From Acidimicrobiaceae bacterium (GTDB lineage Bacteria > Actinomycetota > Acidimicrobiia > Acidimicrobiales > JAUTXP01): a stretch of 64,000 nt of DNA. The stretch is from the NCBI GenBank assembly GCA_030837965.1, contig JAUTXP010000031.1, positions 44,675 through 108,674 on the forward strand, written 5' to 3'. Each line of letters begins with the position of its first letter. Position 1 is the stretch's first letter. A model generated the notes under the pieces. That model was given only the letters and a program-made list of their open reading frames with translations, was not told the origin of the DNA and made no database searches. Position numbers and translations under genes: made by a program. Positions 18,077 to 30,170 of this stretch are shown in pieces.

Positions 18077-19534
18077 ATGCGCCATACGCACGTCGGGGTC
18101 AGGGCCACGGCCGCAGTCTTGCTGGTGCTGTCGGTGTCGACGGTGTTGGCCGCGTGCTCGACCAAGCGCGGGGACTCGGCCCGTCGAACGACGACCACGG
18201 CCACGTCGACCACCACGACTGTCGTCACCACCACGACGTCGGCGACGACGCCGCCCGCGCCGCCCCTCCCAGCGGCCAGCCCCGGCACCTGCCCGGCCCC
18301 GCTCGCGCGCAACCAGCCCCGTCCCGACCGGCCGCGCTACACCTTGCGCGTCGACGTGAAGCCCGCGGACAACGTCGTCACCGGCACGGTCGAGGTCGTG
18401 TTCACGCCCGACCTGCCCACCGACCACCTCGTCTTCCGGCTCTGGCCCAACGGCCCCCGTCCGGCCAAGGCAGGGGCCAGGCTCGACGTGACCGCGACGC
18501 GCATCGGCAACGGGTCCGCGCCCGGGCAACGGCCTGACGCCACGACGTTGACCGTGCCCGTCGAACTCCACGCGGGCCAGTCCGTCACCGCCGCGGTCGA
18601 CTTCACCCTCACCCTGCCCCGGCCCGTCGACGACCGCATCTCCCGCACGGCCGATGCCATCCGACTGGGCTCGTTCTTCCCGATCCTGTCGTGGGAGCCC
18701 GGCGTGGGCTGGGCCACCGAGCCGCCCACGTCCGGCTTCGCCGAGGCCTCCACCGTGCAGGCCGCCGACTTCACCGCGACCGTCACCACGCCGCCCGGCT
18801 TCGACGTGCTGGCCACGGGCGTGCCTGGCCCGGCCAACGGGCAATGGACGGCCCAGGCCGTGGGCGACTTCGCCATGTCCGTCGGCCACTTCCGCACCGC
18901 GTCGGCCACTACCAAGCAGGGCACGGCGGTGACGGTCGGCGTGGACGCCCAGGTGAAGGACGGGCCCGAGTCCTACGTGCGTCGGATCGTGGCCGCGCTG
19001 GAGGACTACGGCAACCGCTTCGGCCCGTATCCGTGGCCCGCCTACACCATGGCTGTGGAGCCCAACCTGCAAGGTGGCATCGAGTACCCGATGCACGTGA
19101 TGCAGGGGCCCGGCACGGTGGGCAGGACCACGCCCCACGAGGTGGCCCACCAGTGGTTCTACGGCCTGGTCGAGAACAACCAGGGCCGGGACCCGTTCCT
19201 CGACGAGGGGCTCGCCAGTTGGGCCGAGGCCAGGGACGAGAACACGCTCTCGCGCTTCGTCGGCCTGGCCGTGCCGGTCGCGGGCAAGGGCCATGCGGGC
19301 GAGCCCATGGCCTTTTGGGAGTCGCGCCAGTCGGCCTATTACCGCAGTGTCTACGTGCAGCCCGTGCAGGCCTTGGCCGCCCTCGGCCCGCCGGAACTGG
19401 TGGACTGCGCGCTGCGCCTGTACGTGGCCCGCAACGCCTATCGCATCGCTCGGCCCGTCGACCTGCTGGAGGCGCTCAAGGTCGTGTTCCCCAACGCGCC
19501 GGCCACGCTCGCCCGGTACGGCATCGCGGCCTAA
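18077..19534 (+). CDS. M1-family metallopeptidase lipoprotein
   Basis: A 485-residue exported zinc aminopeptidase-like protein. A lipoprotein signal peptide ends in the lipobox LAAC, followed by a Thr-rich linker and an N-terminal beta domain (YTLRVDVKPADNVVTGTVEV). The gluzincin site is HEVAHQWFYGLVENNQG, then FLDEGLASWAE, which gives HExxH and the third ligand Glu at the expected spacing. The substrate-binding motif is GGIEYPMHVM in place of the usual GAMEN. It is shorter than cytosolic PepN (about 870) and lacks its C-terminal domain. The alternative start ATG 18059 would add six residues. Peptide trimming at the cell surface is likely. Confidence 0.85.
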   Translation: MRHTHVGVRATAAVLLVLSVSTVLAACSTKRGDSARRTTTTATSTTTTVVTTTTSATTPPAPPLPAASPGTCPAPLARNQPRPDRPRYTLRVDVKPADNVVTGTVEVVFTPDLPTDHLVFRLWPNGPRPAKAGARLDVTATRIGNGSAPGQRPDATTLTVPVELHAGQSVTAAVDFTLTLPRPVDDRISRTADAIRLGSFFPILSWEPGVGWATEPPTSGFAEASTVQAADFTATVTTPPGFDVLATGVPGPANGQWTAQAVGDFAMSVGHFRTASATTKQGTAVTVGVDAQVKDGPESYVRRIVAALEDYGNRFGPYPWPAYTMAVEPNLQGGIEYPMHVMQGPGTVGRTTPHEVAHQWFYGLVENNQGRDPFLDEGLASWAEARDENTLSRFVGLAVPVAGKGHAGEPMAFWESRQSAYYRSVYVQPVQALAALGPPELVDCALRLYVARNAYRIARPVDLLEALKVVFPNAPATLARYGIAA

Positions 19535-19543
19535 CGTCCGGCC

Positions 19544-20941
19544 ATGGAGAGCGCGATCGAGGTGGCCGAGTCCGTCCGCAACGGCGAGCGCAAGGCGGTC
19601 GAGGTGCTCGACGAATGCCTGGCCAGGATCGACGCGGCCAACCCCGAGTTGAACGCCTTCGTCCACGTCGACGCCGACCTGGCTCGAAGGGAGGCCGAGC
19701 GGGTCGACCAGGCCGTGGCCAACGGCGACGACCCTGGGCCGCTGGCCGGCGTCCCCTTTGGCGTCAAGGACCTGGAGGACTGCGCGGGCATGCCCACCTC
19801 CCACGGTTCGCTGCTGTACAAGGGCCGCCCGCCGATGGACGAGGACTCCATCCACGTGGGCCGGTTGCGGGCCGGGGGCGCGGTGCCGGTGGGCAAGACG
19901 GCCGCGCCCGAGTTCGGCGCCGTTTGTTACACGTCCACTCCGGCATGGGGCACCACCCGCAACCCGTGGAACCCGGACCGCACGCCGGGCGGATCGAGCG
20001 GCGGCAGTGCGGCGGCGGTGGCCGCGGGCATGGTGCCGTTCTGCACGGCCAGCGACGGCGGCGGCTCGACGCGCATCCCCGCCGCCTTCAGCGGGCTGCT
20101 CGGGTTCAAGGCCAGCTACGGCCGCATCCCCCATCCGAAGGCGGCCTTGTCACAGACGTCCGTGTTCGGCGCGCTGACCACGACGGTGGCCGACGCGGCC
20201 CGGCACTTGGACGTGGCCGCGGGCCCCGACGACAGAGACCGGGCGTCGCTCCCGGCCCCGACCGTGCGCTACGAGGACGCCATCGAGCAGGTCGACGTGG
20301 CCGGCTTGCGAACGGCCTGGTCGCCCGACTTGGGCTTCGCGGTGGTGGAGCCGGAGGTGGGGGCGCGGGCCGAGGAGGCGGCCATGGCCTTGGTCGAGGC
20401 TGCGAACCTCAAGCTGGTGGCCAGGGAGATGGCGTTCACCGACCCCATCCGCGTATGGCTCACGGCGGGCGCGGTGGACCTGTGGCAGGACCTCGAGAAG
20501 GGCATGTGGCCCGAGCGGCGCGACGACTTCGACAGCTTCGTGCGCTACGGGCTGGCCACGTCCGAGAGCATCACCGTGGGCCGCTTCGCCCGCTTCCTCA
20601 AGTGGCGTGAGCGCTTGGAGTTCGAGGTGGCCGAGCTGTTCCGCGACATCGACGTGCTGCTCACGCCGGCCACCGCGGTCCCCGCCTTCGACGCGGCGGG
20701 TCCTCTGCCTACCGAGATCGCCGGGCAGAACGTGTTCCCCGGCATGGTGGTGCCCTTCACCATGATGGGCAACCTGTGCTGGAACCCGGCTGTGTCGGTT
20801 CCGGCGGGGCTCACCGATGACGGACTGCCGGTCGGGCTCCAGGTGATGACCCGCCGGCACGCCGACGAGGTCGTGCTGCGGCTGGCCCGCATCTTCGAGC
20901 AGGCCCGCCCGTGGCCTCGCACCGCGCCCGCGTACGCCTGA
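19544..20941 (+). CDS. Amidase signature enzyme
   Basis: A 465-residue amidase-signature hydrolase. The Ser-cisSer-Lys triad is visible: Lys 75 in PFGVKDLED, cis-Ser 151 in TPGGSSGGSAAAVAAG, and nucleophile Ser 175 in DGGGSTRIPA. Length and layout fit stand-alone amidases rather than GatA, since there are no gatB or gatC neighbours and the C-terminal region lacks GatA-specific text as far as I can see. The substrate is unknown (amides, nitrile-derived amides or aminohexanoate dimers are all possible in the family). It starts 9 bp after the peptidase lipoprotein, so the two are probably co-transcribed. Confidence 0.88.
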   Translation: MESAIEVAESVRNGERKAVEVLDECLARIDAANPELNAFVHVDADLARREAERVDQAVANGDDPGPLAGVPFGVKDLEDCAGMPTSHGSLLYKGRPPMDEDSIHVGRLRAGGAVPVGKTAAPEFGAVCYTSTPAWGTTRNPWNPDRTPGGSSGGSAAAVAAGMVPFCTASDGGGSTRIPAAFSGLLGFKASYGRIPHPKAALSQTSVFGALTTTVADAARHLDVAAGPDDRDRASLPAPTVRYEDAIEQVDVAGLRTAWSPDLGFAVVEPEVGARAEEAAMALVEAANLKLVAREMAFTDPIRVWLTAGAVDLWQDLEKGMWPERRDDFDSFVRYGLATSESITVGRFARFLKWRERLEFEVAELFRDIDVLLTPATAVPAFDAAGPLPTEIAGQNVFPGMVVPFTMMGNLCWNPAVSVPAGLTDDGLPVGLQVMTRRHADEVVLRLARIFEQARPWPRTAPAYA

Positions 20942-21005
20942 GACCGGTTCGCAGGGACGCGCTCGCGCCAGTTTCCCTGGGCCGCGGCACGGGTACGGCG
21001 AGGCC

Positions 21006-23399
21006 ATGCAATCCGAGGTAGGCACGTCTTCCGACGCGCAACCGAGCGCGGGCCACGGCCGGGCCCTCGCCCTCTACGCGGTGATGATCTTCGGCGGACT
21101 GGCCCTGCTCCAAGTGGTGCTGGGCCTGGGTCGGGGCCTGCATGGTCCCCGTCCGCAGGGCGACACCGACATCGCGGGCGGCGGCCACACCAGCACCGAG
21201 GCCATCGTGTGGAAGCTGCTGCTGGCCGCGGCCGTGATCATCGTGGTCGCCCGACTGGTCGGCGCGCTGTTCAACCGCATCAACCAGCCGCAGGTCGTGG
21301 GCGAGATCGTGGCCGGCATCGTGCTCGGCCCGTCGTTGCTGGGCAACATCTGGCCCCAGGCGACGGCCTTCCTGTTCTCGCCCAAGGTGCTGCCGTTCAT
21401 CGACGTGCTGGCCCAGATCGGGCTGATCTTCTTCATGTTCCTGATCGGGTTGGAGCTCGACGTGCGCCTGCTGAAAGGCAGAGGCCATGCCGCGGCCACG
21501 GTCAGCCACGTCAGCATCATCGGCCCGTTCCTCCTGGGGTCCGTGCTCGCGCTGTTCCTCTTCCCGGTGCTGGGGTCGGGCCGCGGCCAGTTCACCGAGT
21601 TCGCCTTGTTCATGGGCGCGTCGATGAGCATCACCGCCTTCCCCGTCCTGGCCCGCATCCTCACCGAACGGGGCATCTACAAATCGCCGCTGGGCGCGGT
21701 GGCGCTCACGTGCGCGGCCATCGACGACGTGACCGCCTGGTGCATGCTGGCCGTGGTGGTGGCCATCGCCCGGGCCAACGGCCCCGCCTCCGCCTTCATC
21801 ACCATCGGCCTGTCGATCATGTTCATCGCGCTGATGCTTTTCCTGGTGCGCCCGCTGCTGGCCCGGGTGGCCCGCTACTACGAGCAGACCGGCCAGATGC
21901 AGGGCGGCATGCTGGCCCTGTTGTTCATCGGCGTGCTGCTCAGCGCGCTGGCCACCGACCGCATCGGCATCCACGCCATCTTCGGCGCCTTCCTCTTCGG
22001 GGCCATCATGCCCCAGCACTCGGAGATGGTGGCCGAGCTGACCGAGAAGCTCGAGGACTTCACCGTCGTCTTCCTGCTGCCGCTGTTCTTCGCCTTCAAC
22101 GGGCTGCGTACCGACATCGGCCTGATCGGCGGCAGCGGCAAGCTGTGGTTCTTCTGCGGGCTCATCCTGCTCGTCGCCATCGTGGGCAAGTGGGGCGGTT
22201 CGGCCGTGGCCGCCAAGGTGATGGGGCTGGGCTGGCGGGAGTCGGTGGCCTTGGGCCTGCTCATGAACACGCGGGGACTGACCGAGTTGATCATCCTCAA
22301 CATCGGGCTCGACCTGGGCGTCATCCCCCCCGCCTTGTTCGCCATGCTCGTGATCATGGCCTTGGTCACCACCTTCATGACCACGCCGTTGTTGGGGCGC
22401 TTCTATCCGGTGTCGGAGTTCCTGGATGCGTCGGACGAAGCGGCCGACGAAGCCGTGCGCACGTTCCGCATCCTGGTGCCGGTGGCCAACGTGCGCGACG
22501 TGCAGTCGCTCGTGCACACCGCGCTGCGCCTGGCGCGCGAGGAGGGCGAGCAGGCCGAGATCACGCTGCTGCGCATCGTCGGGCTGCCCGGGTCGGCCTA
22601 TCGGGCCGGGCCGCGAGTGCAGGAGGGGCGCATGGCCAAGGCCACCGAGTCGCTGCGGCCCATCGTCCAGTTGATCGAGGGTGCGGGCCACCGGGCCACG
22701 CCGATGGTGCTGCCGTCGTCTGACGTGGCCGACGCCATCGTGCGCGTGGCCAACAGCCGCAAGCCCGACCTCGTGCTGCTGGGCTGGCACCGGTCGTTCT
22801 GGGGCAACAACATCCTGGGCGGCGTCGTGGGCGAGGTGTTGCGACGGGCCAAGGCCGACGTGGCCGTGGTCGTCGACCCCGCGGGCACCGGCCTGGCCAT
22901 CCCCAAGGGCGGTCGCATCGTGGCCCCGTTCGGCGGCGGGTTCCACGAGGACGTGGGCTACGACCTGGCCGTGCGGCTGGCCGACGCCAGCGACGCCAGC
23001 GTGACCCTTGTCGGCCCCAGCGAGGGCAGCGCGCCCGAGGCGCTCGGGGAGCGGGCGGCCAAGGCCTACGAGGAGTCGGGCGTGTGGACCACGCCCGTCA
23101 CGGTCGGGGCGGGCGGCGATGCGGGGGACGCGTTGGTGGAGCAGACCCACGACGCCGACCTGATCGTGCTCGGCGTGGGCGACGACTGGGCCAAGGACCA
23201 GCGCTCGCTGGGCGGGTTGCGGGAGAAGGTCGCGGCCCGCTCGACGGCGCCCATCCTGTTGGTGCGCCGCCACGGGCAAAAGCGCACCCGCCGGTCGAAG
23301 GAGTGGATCGTGGACACGGGCCAGACCGCGGCCATCTCCGCGTCGGGGTCGTCGTCGTCGTCGGCAGAGTCGACCGAAGCCGCCGACCGCGCGGGCTGA
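21006..23399 (+). CDS. CPA2-type cation:proton antiporter with C-terminal universal-stress domains
   Basis: A 797-residue protein. Residues from about 15 to 470 form a Na+/H+ or K+/H+ exchanger of the CPA2 family with about 13 spans. Visible text includes VVGEIVAGIVLGPSLLG, then IGLIFFMFLIGLELD, then GASMSITAFPVLARIL, and CAAIDDVTAW, in which the Asp-Asp pair is the ion site of CPA2 proteins. The cytosolic half has two USP-like domains. The first has FRILVPVANVRD and later KPDLVLLGWHRSFWGNN; the second has ADLIVLGVGDDWAKDQ and APILLVRRHG. These are nucleotide-binding folds that may gate transport. The ion is not predictable. Confidence 0.9.
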   Translation: MQSEVGTSSDAQPSAGHGRALALYAVMIFGGLALLQVVLGLGRGLHGPRPQGDTDIAGGGHTSTEAIVWKLLLAAAVIIVVARLVGALFNRINQPQVVGEIVAGIVLGPSLLGNIWPQATAFLFSPKVLPFIDVLAQIGLIFFMFLIGLELDVRLLKGRGHAAATVSHVSIIGPFLLGSVLALFLFPVLGSGRGQFTEFALFMGASMSITAFPVLARILTERGIYKSPLGAVALTCAAIDDVTAWCMLAVVVAIARANGPASAFITIGLSIMFIALMLFLVRPLLARVARYYEQTGQMQGGMLALLFIGVLLSALATDRIGIHAIFGAFLFGAIMPQHSEMVAELTEKLEDFTVVFLLPLFFAFNGLRTDIGLIGGSGKLWFFCGLILLVAIVGKWGGSAVAAKVMGLGWRESVALGLLMNTRGLTELIILNIGLDLGVIPPALFAMLVIMALVTTFMTTPLLGRFYPVSEFLDASDEAADEAVRTFRILVPVANVRDVQSLVHTALRLAREEGEQAEITLLRIVGLPGSAYRAGPRVQEGRMAKATESLRPIVQLIEGAGHRATPMVLPSSDVADAIVRVANSRKPDLVLLGWHRSFWGNNILGGVVGEVLRRAKADVAVVVDPAGTGLAIPKGGRIVAPFGGGFHEDVGYDLAVRLADASDASVTLVGPSEGSAPEALGERAAKAYEESGVWTTPVTVGAGGDAGDALVEQTHDADLIVLGVGDDWAKDQRSLGGLREKVAARSTAPILLVRRHGQKRTRRSKEWIVDTGQTAAISASGSSSSSAESTEAADRAG

Positions 23400-23440
23400 A
23401 CCGCCCCACGCGCTCCCTCTTTGCATTTGGGCGCAGTTGA

Positions 23441-23516
23441 CCACCGCCCCGGTGGCGAACCCCGCCCACATGGCGTAAGCCCGCCGGCGTCAGGCCGCCG
23501 GCGTCAGGCCGCCGGC
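23441..23516. terminator. Convergent terminator region with 14-bp tandem repeat
   Basis: CCACCG and CGGTGG (23441-23446 and 23450-23455) form a perfect stem with a CCC loop, 41 bp after the antiporter stop. Next to it the 14-bp unit CCGCCGGCGTCAGG is repeated in tandem (23481-23494, 23495-23508, then 8 bp of a third copy). The stretch separates two convergent genes. Confidence 0.45.
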
Positions 23517-23536
23517 CGCGTCGGGCCGGCTTCGGG

Positions 23537-24439
23537 TTAGGCCTCGCCCTGCTCGCGCAAGAAGCGTTCCACCTCGGCGGCCAGGGCGTCGCCGCCGACC
23601 ATGGGCGGCATGGGCTGGTCCGGCCGTGAGGGATGGCGCGTGGGGCTGGGCATCTCGGCCCGCTCGGCGTCGTCCGTCTCCTCCAGCGAGCGCACGTAGG
23701 CGGCCACGTCGTCGTCCTCGGCCACCACCTCGCTGACCTGTCGCTCGTAGGCCGCGGCGGCGATCTCCAGGCTGGTCACGTCCACCTGCTCCTCCAGGAG
23801 GTCGGCGGCCCGGCTCACGAGGGCCAGCGCACCCTTGGGTGACGGTGTCTTGGCCACGTAGGCGGGCACGGTGGCCCACAGCGAGGCCGAAGGGATGCCT
23901 GCTCGGGCCAGGCTGTCGTGCAGGACGCCGACGATGCCGGTGGGGCCCTCGTAGCGGGACCGCTCCAGGCCCAGGCGCAACACCAGTTCGGCGTCGGCCG
24001 CCGTCCCCGTCACGTGGACGGGCCGGGTGTGGGGCACCTCAGCCAGCAGGGCGCCCAGGGTGATGGCCAGTTCGATGCCGAGCGACTTGGCCGTCTCCGT
24101 CACCTGAGCCACGAACGTCCGCCATTTGAGCTGCGGCTCGATGCCGTGCATGAACACGACGTCCCTCGTGTCGGACGGGCTGGCCGCGTAGTCGAACTCG
24201 TTGTCGGGCCAGTCGATGCGACGGGTCAGGCCGTCGACCAGCCGGACCTCCGGGCGCACGACGGTGAAGTCGTAGAACTCCTCGGGGTCGATGGAGGCCA
24301 TGCGCCGGGCGCCCCATTCGGTGGCCAGGAAGCGGGCCGCGGTGGACGCGGCGTCACCCGCGTCGTTCCAGCCCTCGAAGGCGGCGATCAACACCGGCCG
24401 TCGGAGCTGGGGCCGTTCTTCCCAGCGCACCGCGTCCAT
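23537..24439 (-). CDS. PAC2 family protein
   Basis: A 300-residue protein of the PAC2 (proteasome assembly chaperone 2-like) family, common in actinobacteria and archaea with unknown bacterial function. It opens with RPVLIAAFEGWNDAGDAAS, the family hallmark, and continues with FYDFTVVRPEVRLVDG and VVFMHGIEPQLKW. Later GLLHDS-type text appears as VGVLHDSLARAGIPSASLWA. The C-terminal 60 residues are acidic and Pro-rich. ATG 24439 is the start. The open frame further upstream is antisense of the divergent helicase gene. No proteasome gene is in view, so a link to it cannot be claimed. Confidence 0.88.
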   Translation of the reverse strand: MDAVRWEERPQLRRPVLIAAFEGWNDAGDAASTAARFLATEWGARRMASIDPEEFYDFTVVRPEVRLVDGLTRRIDWPDNEFDYAASPSDTRDVVFMHGIEPQLKWRTFVAQVTETAKSLGIELAITLGALLAEVPHTRPVHVTGTAADAELVLRLGLERSRYEGPTGIVGVLHDSLARAGIPSASLWATVPAYVAKTPSPKGALALVSRAADLLEEQVDVTSLEIAAAAYERQVSEVVAEDDDVAAYVRSLEETDDAERAEMPSPTRHPSRPDQPMPPMVGGDALAAEVERFLREQGEA

Positions 24440-24560
24440 CCCTGGACCGTACCCCGCCCACTCCCGCCGCCTCCCATCTGGAGTCGTCATGCCTGCCGGT
24501 GTGGCCGGGCCGGTCCGCGGCCGGACGTTGTTGTTACAGGGGCTGCGTACGCTTGCCCCT

Positions 24561-28967
<4,407 letters not shown>

Positions 28968-29032
28968 TGGTGTCGCACGCGCCTCGCCCGCGGCCCACGG
29001 CGACCCTTGTCGGACAGACGAGGTCGTGAGCG

Positions 29033-29872
29033 GTGCCTGAGGGCGACACCATCTTCCGTACGGCCCGGTCGCTGGGCCAGTGGTTGGAGGGTCGCGAGAT
29101 CACTGCGGCCCGCACCACGGCCGCGGCCGTGCCCGCGGCCAAGCTGGTCGGCCAGCGGGTGACGGGCGTGGAGGCCAAGGCCAAGCACCTGCTCATCCGC
29201 TTCGACTCGGGCGTGGTCCTGCACACCCACATGCGCATGACCGGCGCCTGGCACGTGTACCGAGCGGGCGAGCGCTGGCGCAAGCCCGCCTACCAGGCCC
29301 GGGTCGTGCTGGAAGCGGGCGAGCGGGTGGCCGTGTGCTTCAACGCGCCGGTCGTCGAACTGCTGGCCAAGCGAGGCGAGGAGGTCCACCCGGCCCTGAC
29401 CCGACTCGGCCCCGACGTCCTGGTCGACCCGCTCGACCTGGAGGAGGTGCGCAGACGCCTGGCCGCCCGACCGCCGAGCATGGCCATCGGCGAGGTGCTG
29501 TTGGATCAGCAGGTGGTGTCCGGCATCGGCAACATCTTCCGGTGTGAGGCACTGTTCGCCGAGCGGGTCGACCCGTGGGCGCCATGGCCCGACCTCGCAC
29601 CCGAGACCATCGATGCGTTGGTGACGGCCGCGGCCCGCCTCATGCGGGCCCGGATCGCCACGTCGCCCGAGCCCGCCGCTGAGTCGACTGCCGGCCCGAC
29701 CGCCGGCCCGGCGACCATGCGCACCAGGCCGGCCCGGCCCGCGGTCTACGGCCGCACCGGCCGTCCTTGCTACCGCTGCCGCACCCCCGTCGCCACGGCC
29801 AAGTTGGGCCAGCAGGCCCGAGATGTCTACTGGTGTCCGAAATGCCAGGGCCATTTGCCGACGATCCCTTAA
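29033..29872 (+). CDS. nei2: DNA glycosylase/AP lyase of the Fpg/Nei family (Nei2-like)
   Basis: A 279-residue base-excision enzyme. The mature N-terminus PEGDTIFRTARSL has Pro 2 and Glu 3, the catalytic pair of Nei enzymes. The H2TH region has LLDQQVVSGIGNIFRCEALF. The C-terminal zinc finger CYRCRTPVATAK and YWCPKCQG is intact. The PEGDT wording is typical of endonuclease VIII and of mycobacterial Nei2 rather than Fpg (which has PELPE). It removes oxidised pyrimidines. An insert rich in Pro, Ala and Thr lies before the finger. The GTG start lies 65 bp after lhr, so co-transcription is possible. Confidence 0.9.
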   Translation: MPEGDTIFRTARSLGQWLEGREITAARTTAAAVPAAKLVGQRVTGVEAKAKHLLIRFDSGVVLHTHMRMTGAWHVYRAGERWRKPAYQARVVLEAGERVAVCFNAPVVELLAKRGEEVHPALTRLGPDVLVDPLDLEEVRRRLAARPPSMAIGEVLLDQQVVSGIGNIFRCEALFAERVDPWAPWPDLAPETIDALVTAAARLMRARIATSPEPAAESTAGPTAGPATMRTRPARPAVYGRTGRPCYRCRTPVATAKLGQQARDVYWCPKCQGHLPTIP

Positions 29873-29903
29873 GCCGGACCCCGCTGGGTACGACACTGTG
29901 CCT

Positions 29904-30095
29904 ATGGGCATCGATGCACTCCTCCCGCCGCCGCTGTCACGCTCCATGCGTGAAGCCCAGGCCGACGAGGTGCGCGCCGTGCGTCTGGCCGTGGACGACT
30001 TCCTGACCCGCCTGGACGACGACATGGCCGGCCCGGTGGCCGCTCGCCGCACCCGCGGCCGCCACGACCACCCCCGCTCGACTCCCACCGGCTGA
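29904..30095 (+). CDS. Small hypothetical protein
   Basis: A 63-residue open frame with an ATG at 29904. Residues 8-40 look like a real amphipathic helix (SRSMREAQADEVRAVRLAVD, then DFLTRLDDD), while the tail is Arg/Pro-rich and runs into a 14-bp tandem repeat. I recognise no family. The amino-acid composition of the helix argues for coding. The short length and the repeat at the end argue for caution. Confidence 0.4.
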   Translation: MGIDALLPPPLSRSMREAQADEVRAVRLAVDDFLTRLDDDMAGPVAARRTRGRHDHPRSTPTG

Positions 30096-30126
30096 CCCCC
30101 ACCGACTGACCCCCACCGACTGACCC
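30085..30126. repeat. 14-bp tandem repeat, three copies
   Basis: CCACCGGCTGACCC (30085-30098) is followed by two identical copies of CCACCGACTGACCC (30099-30112 and 30113-30126). It lies just before the UvrD-like helicase gene. Other 14-bp tandem repeats lie at 23481 and 60423. Confidence 0.75.
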
Positions 30127-30170
30127 GCAATCGTTTCCACATCGCCTGGCTGATGCGGAAAGGATGGGGG

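Noticed and set aside
17641..18312. Long form (223 residues) of the hypothetical minus-strand gene
   Set aside because: The extra N-terminal part is Val/Thr low-complexity text antisense to the signal peptide and Thr linker of the divergent lipoprotein.
20811..23471. 886-residue minus-strand reading frame opposite the antiporter gene
   Set aside because: Rich in His, Gln, Gly and Arg, with no motifs. It is the typical antisense shadow of a high-G+C gene whose plus-strand product is a clear antiporter.
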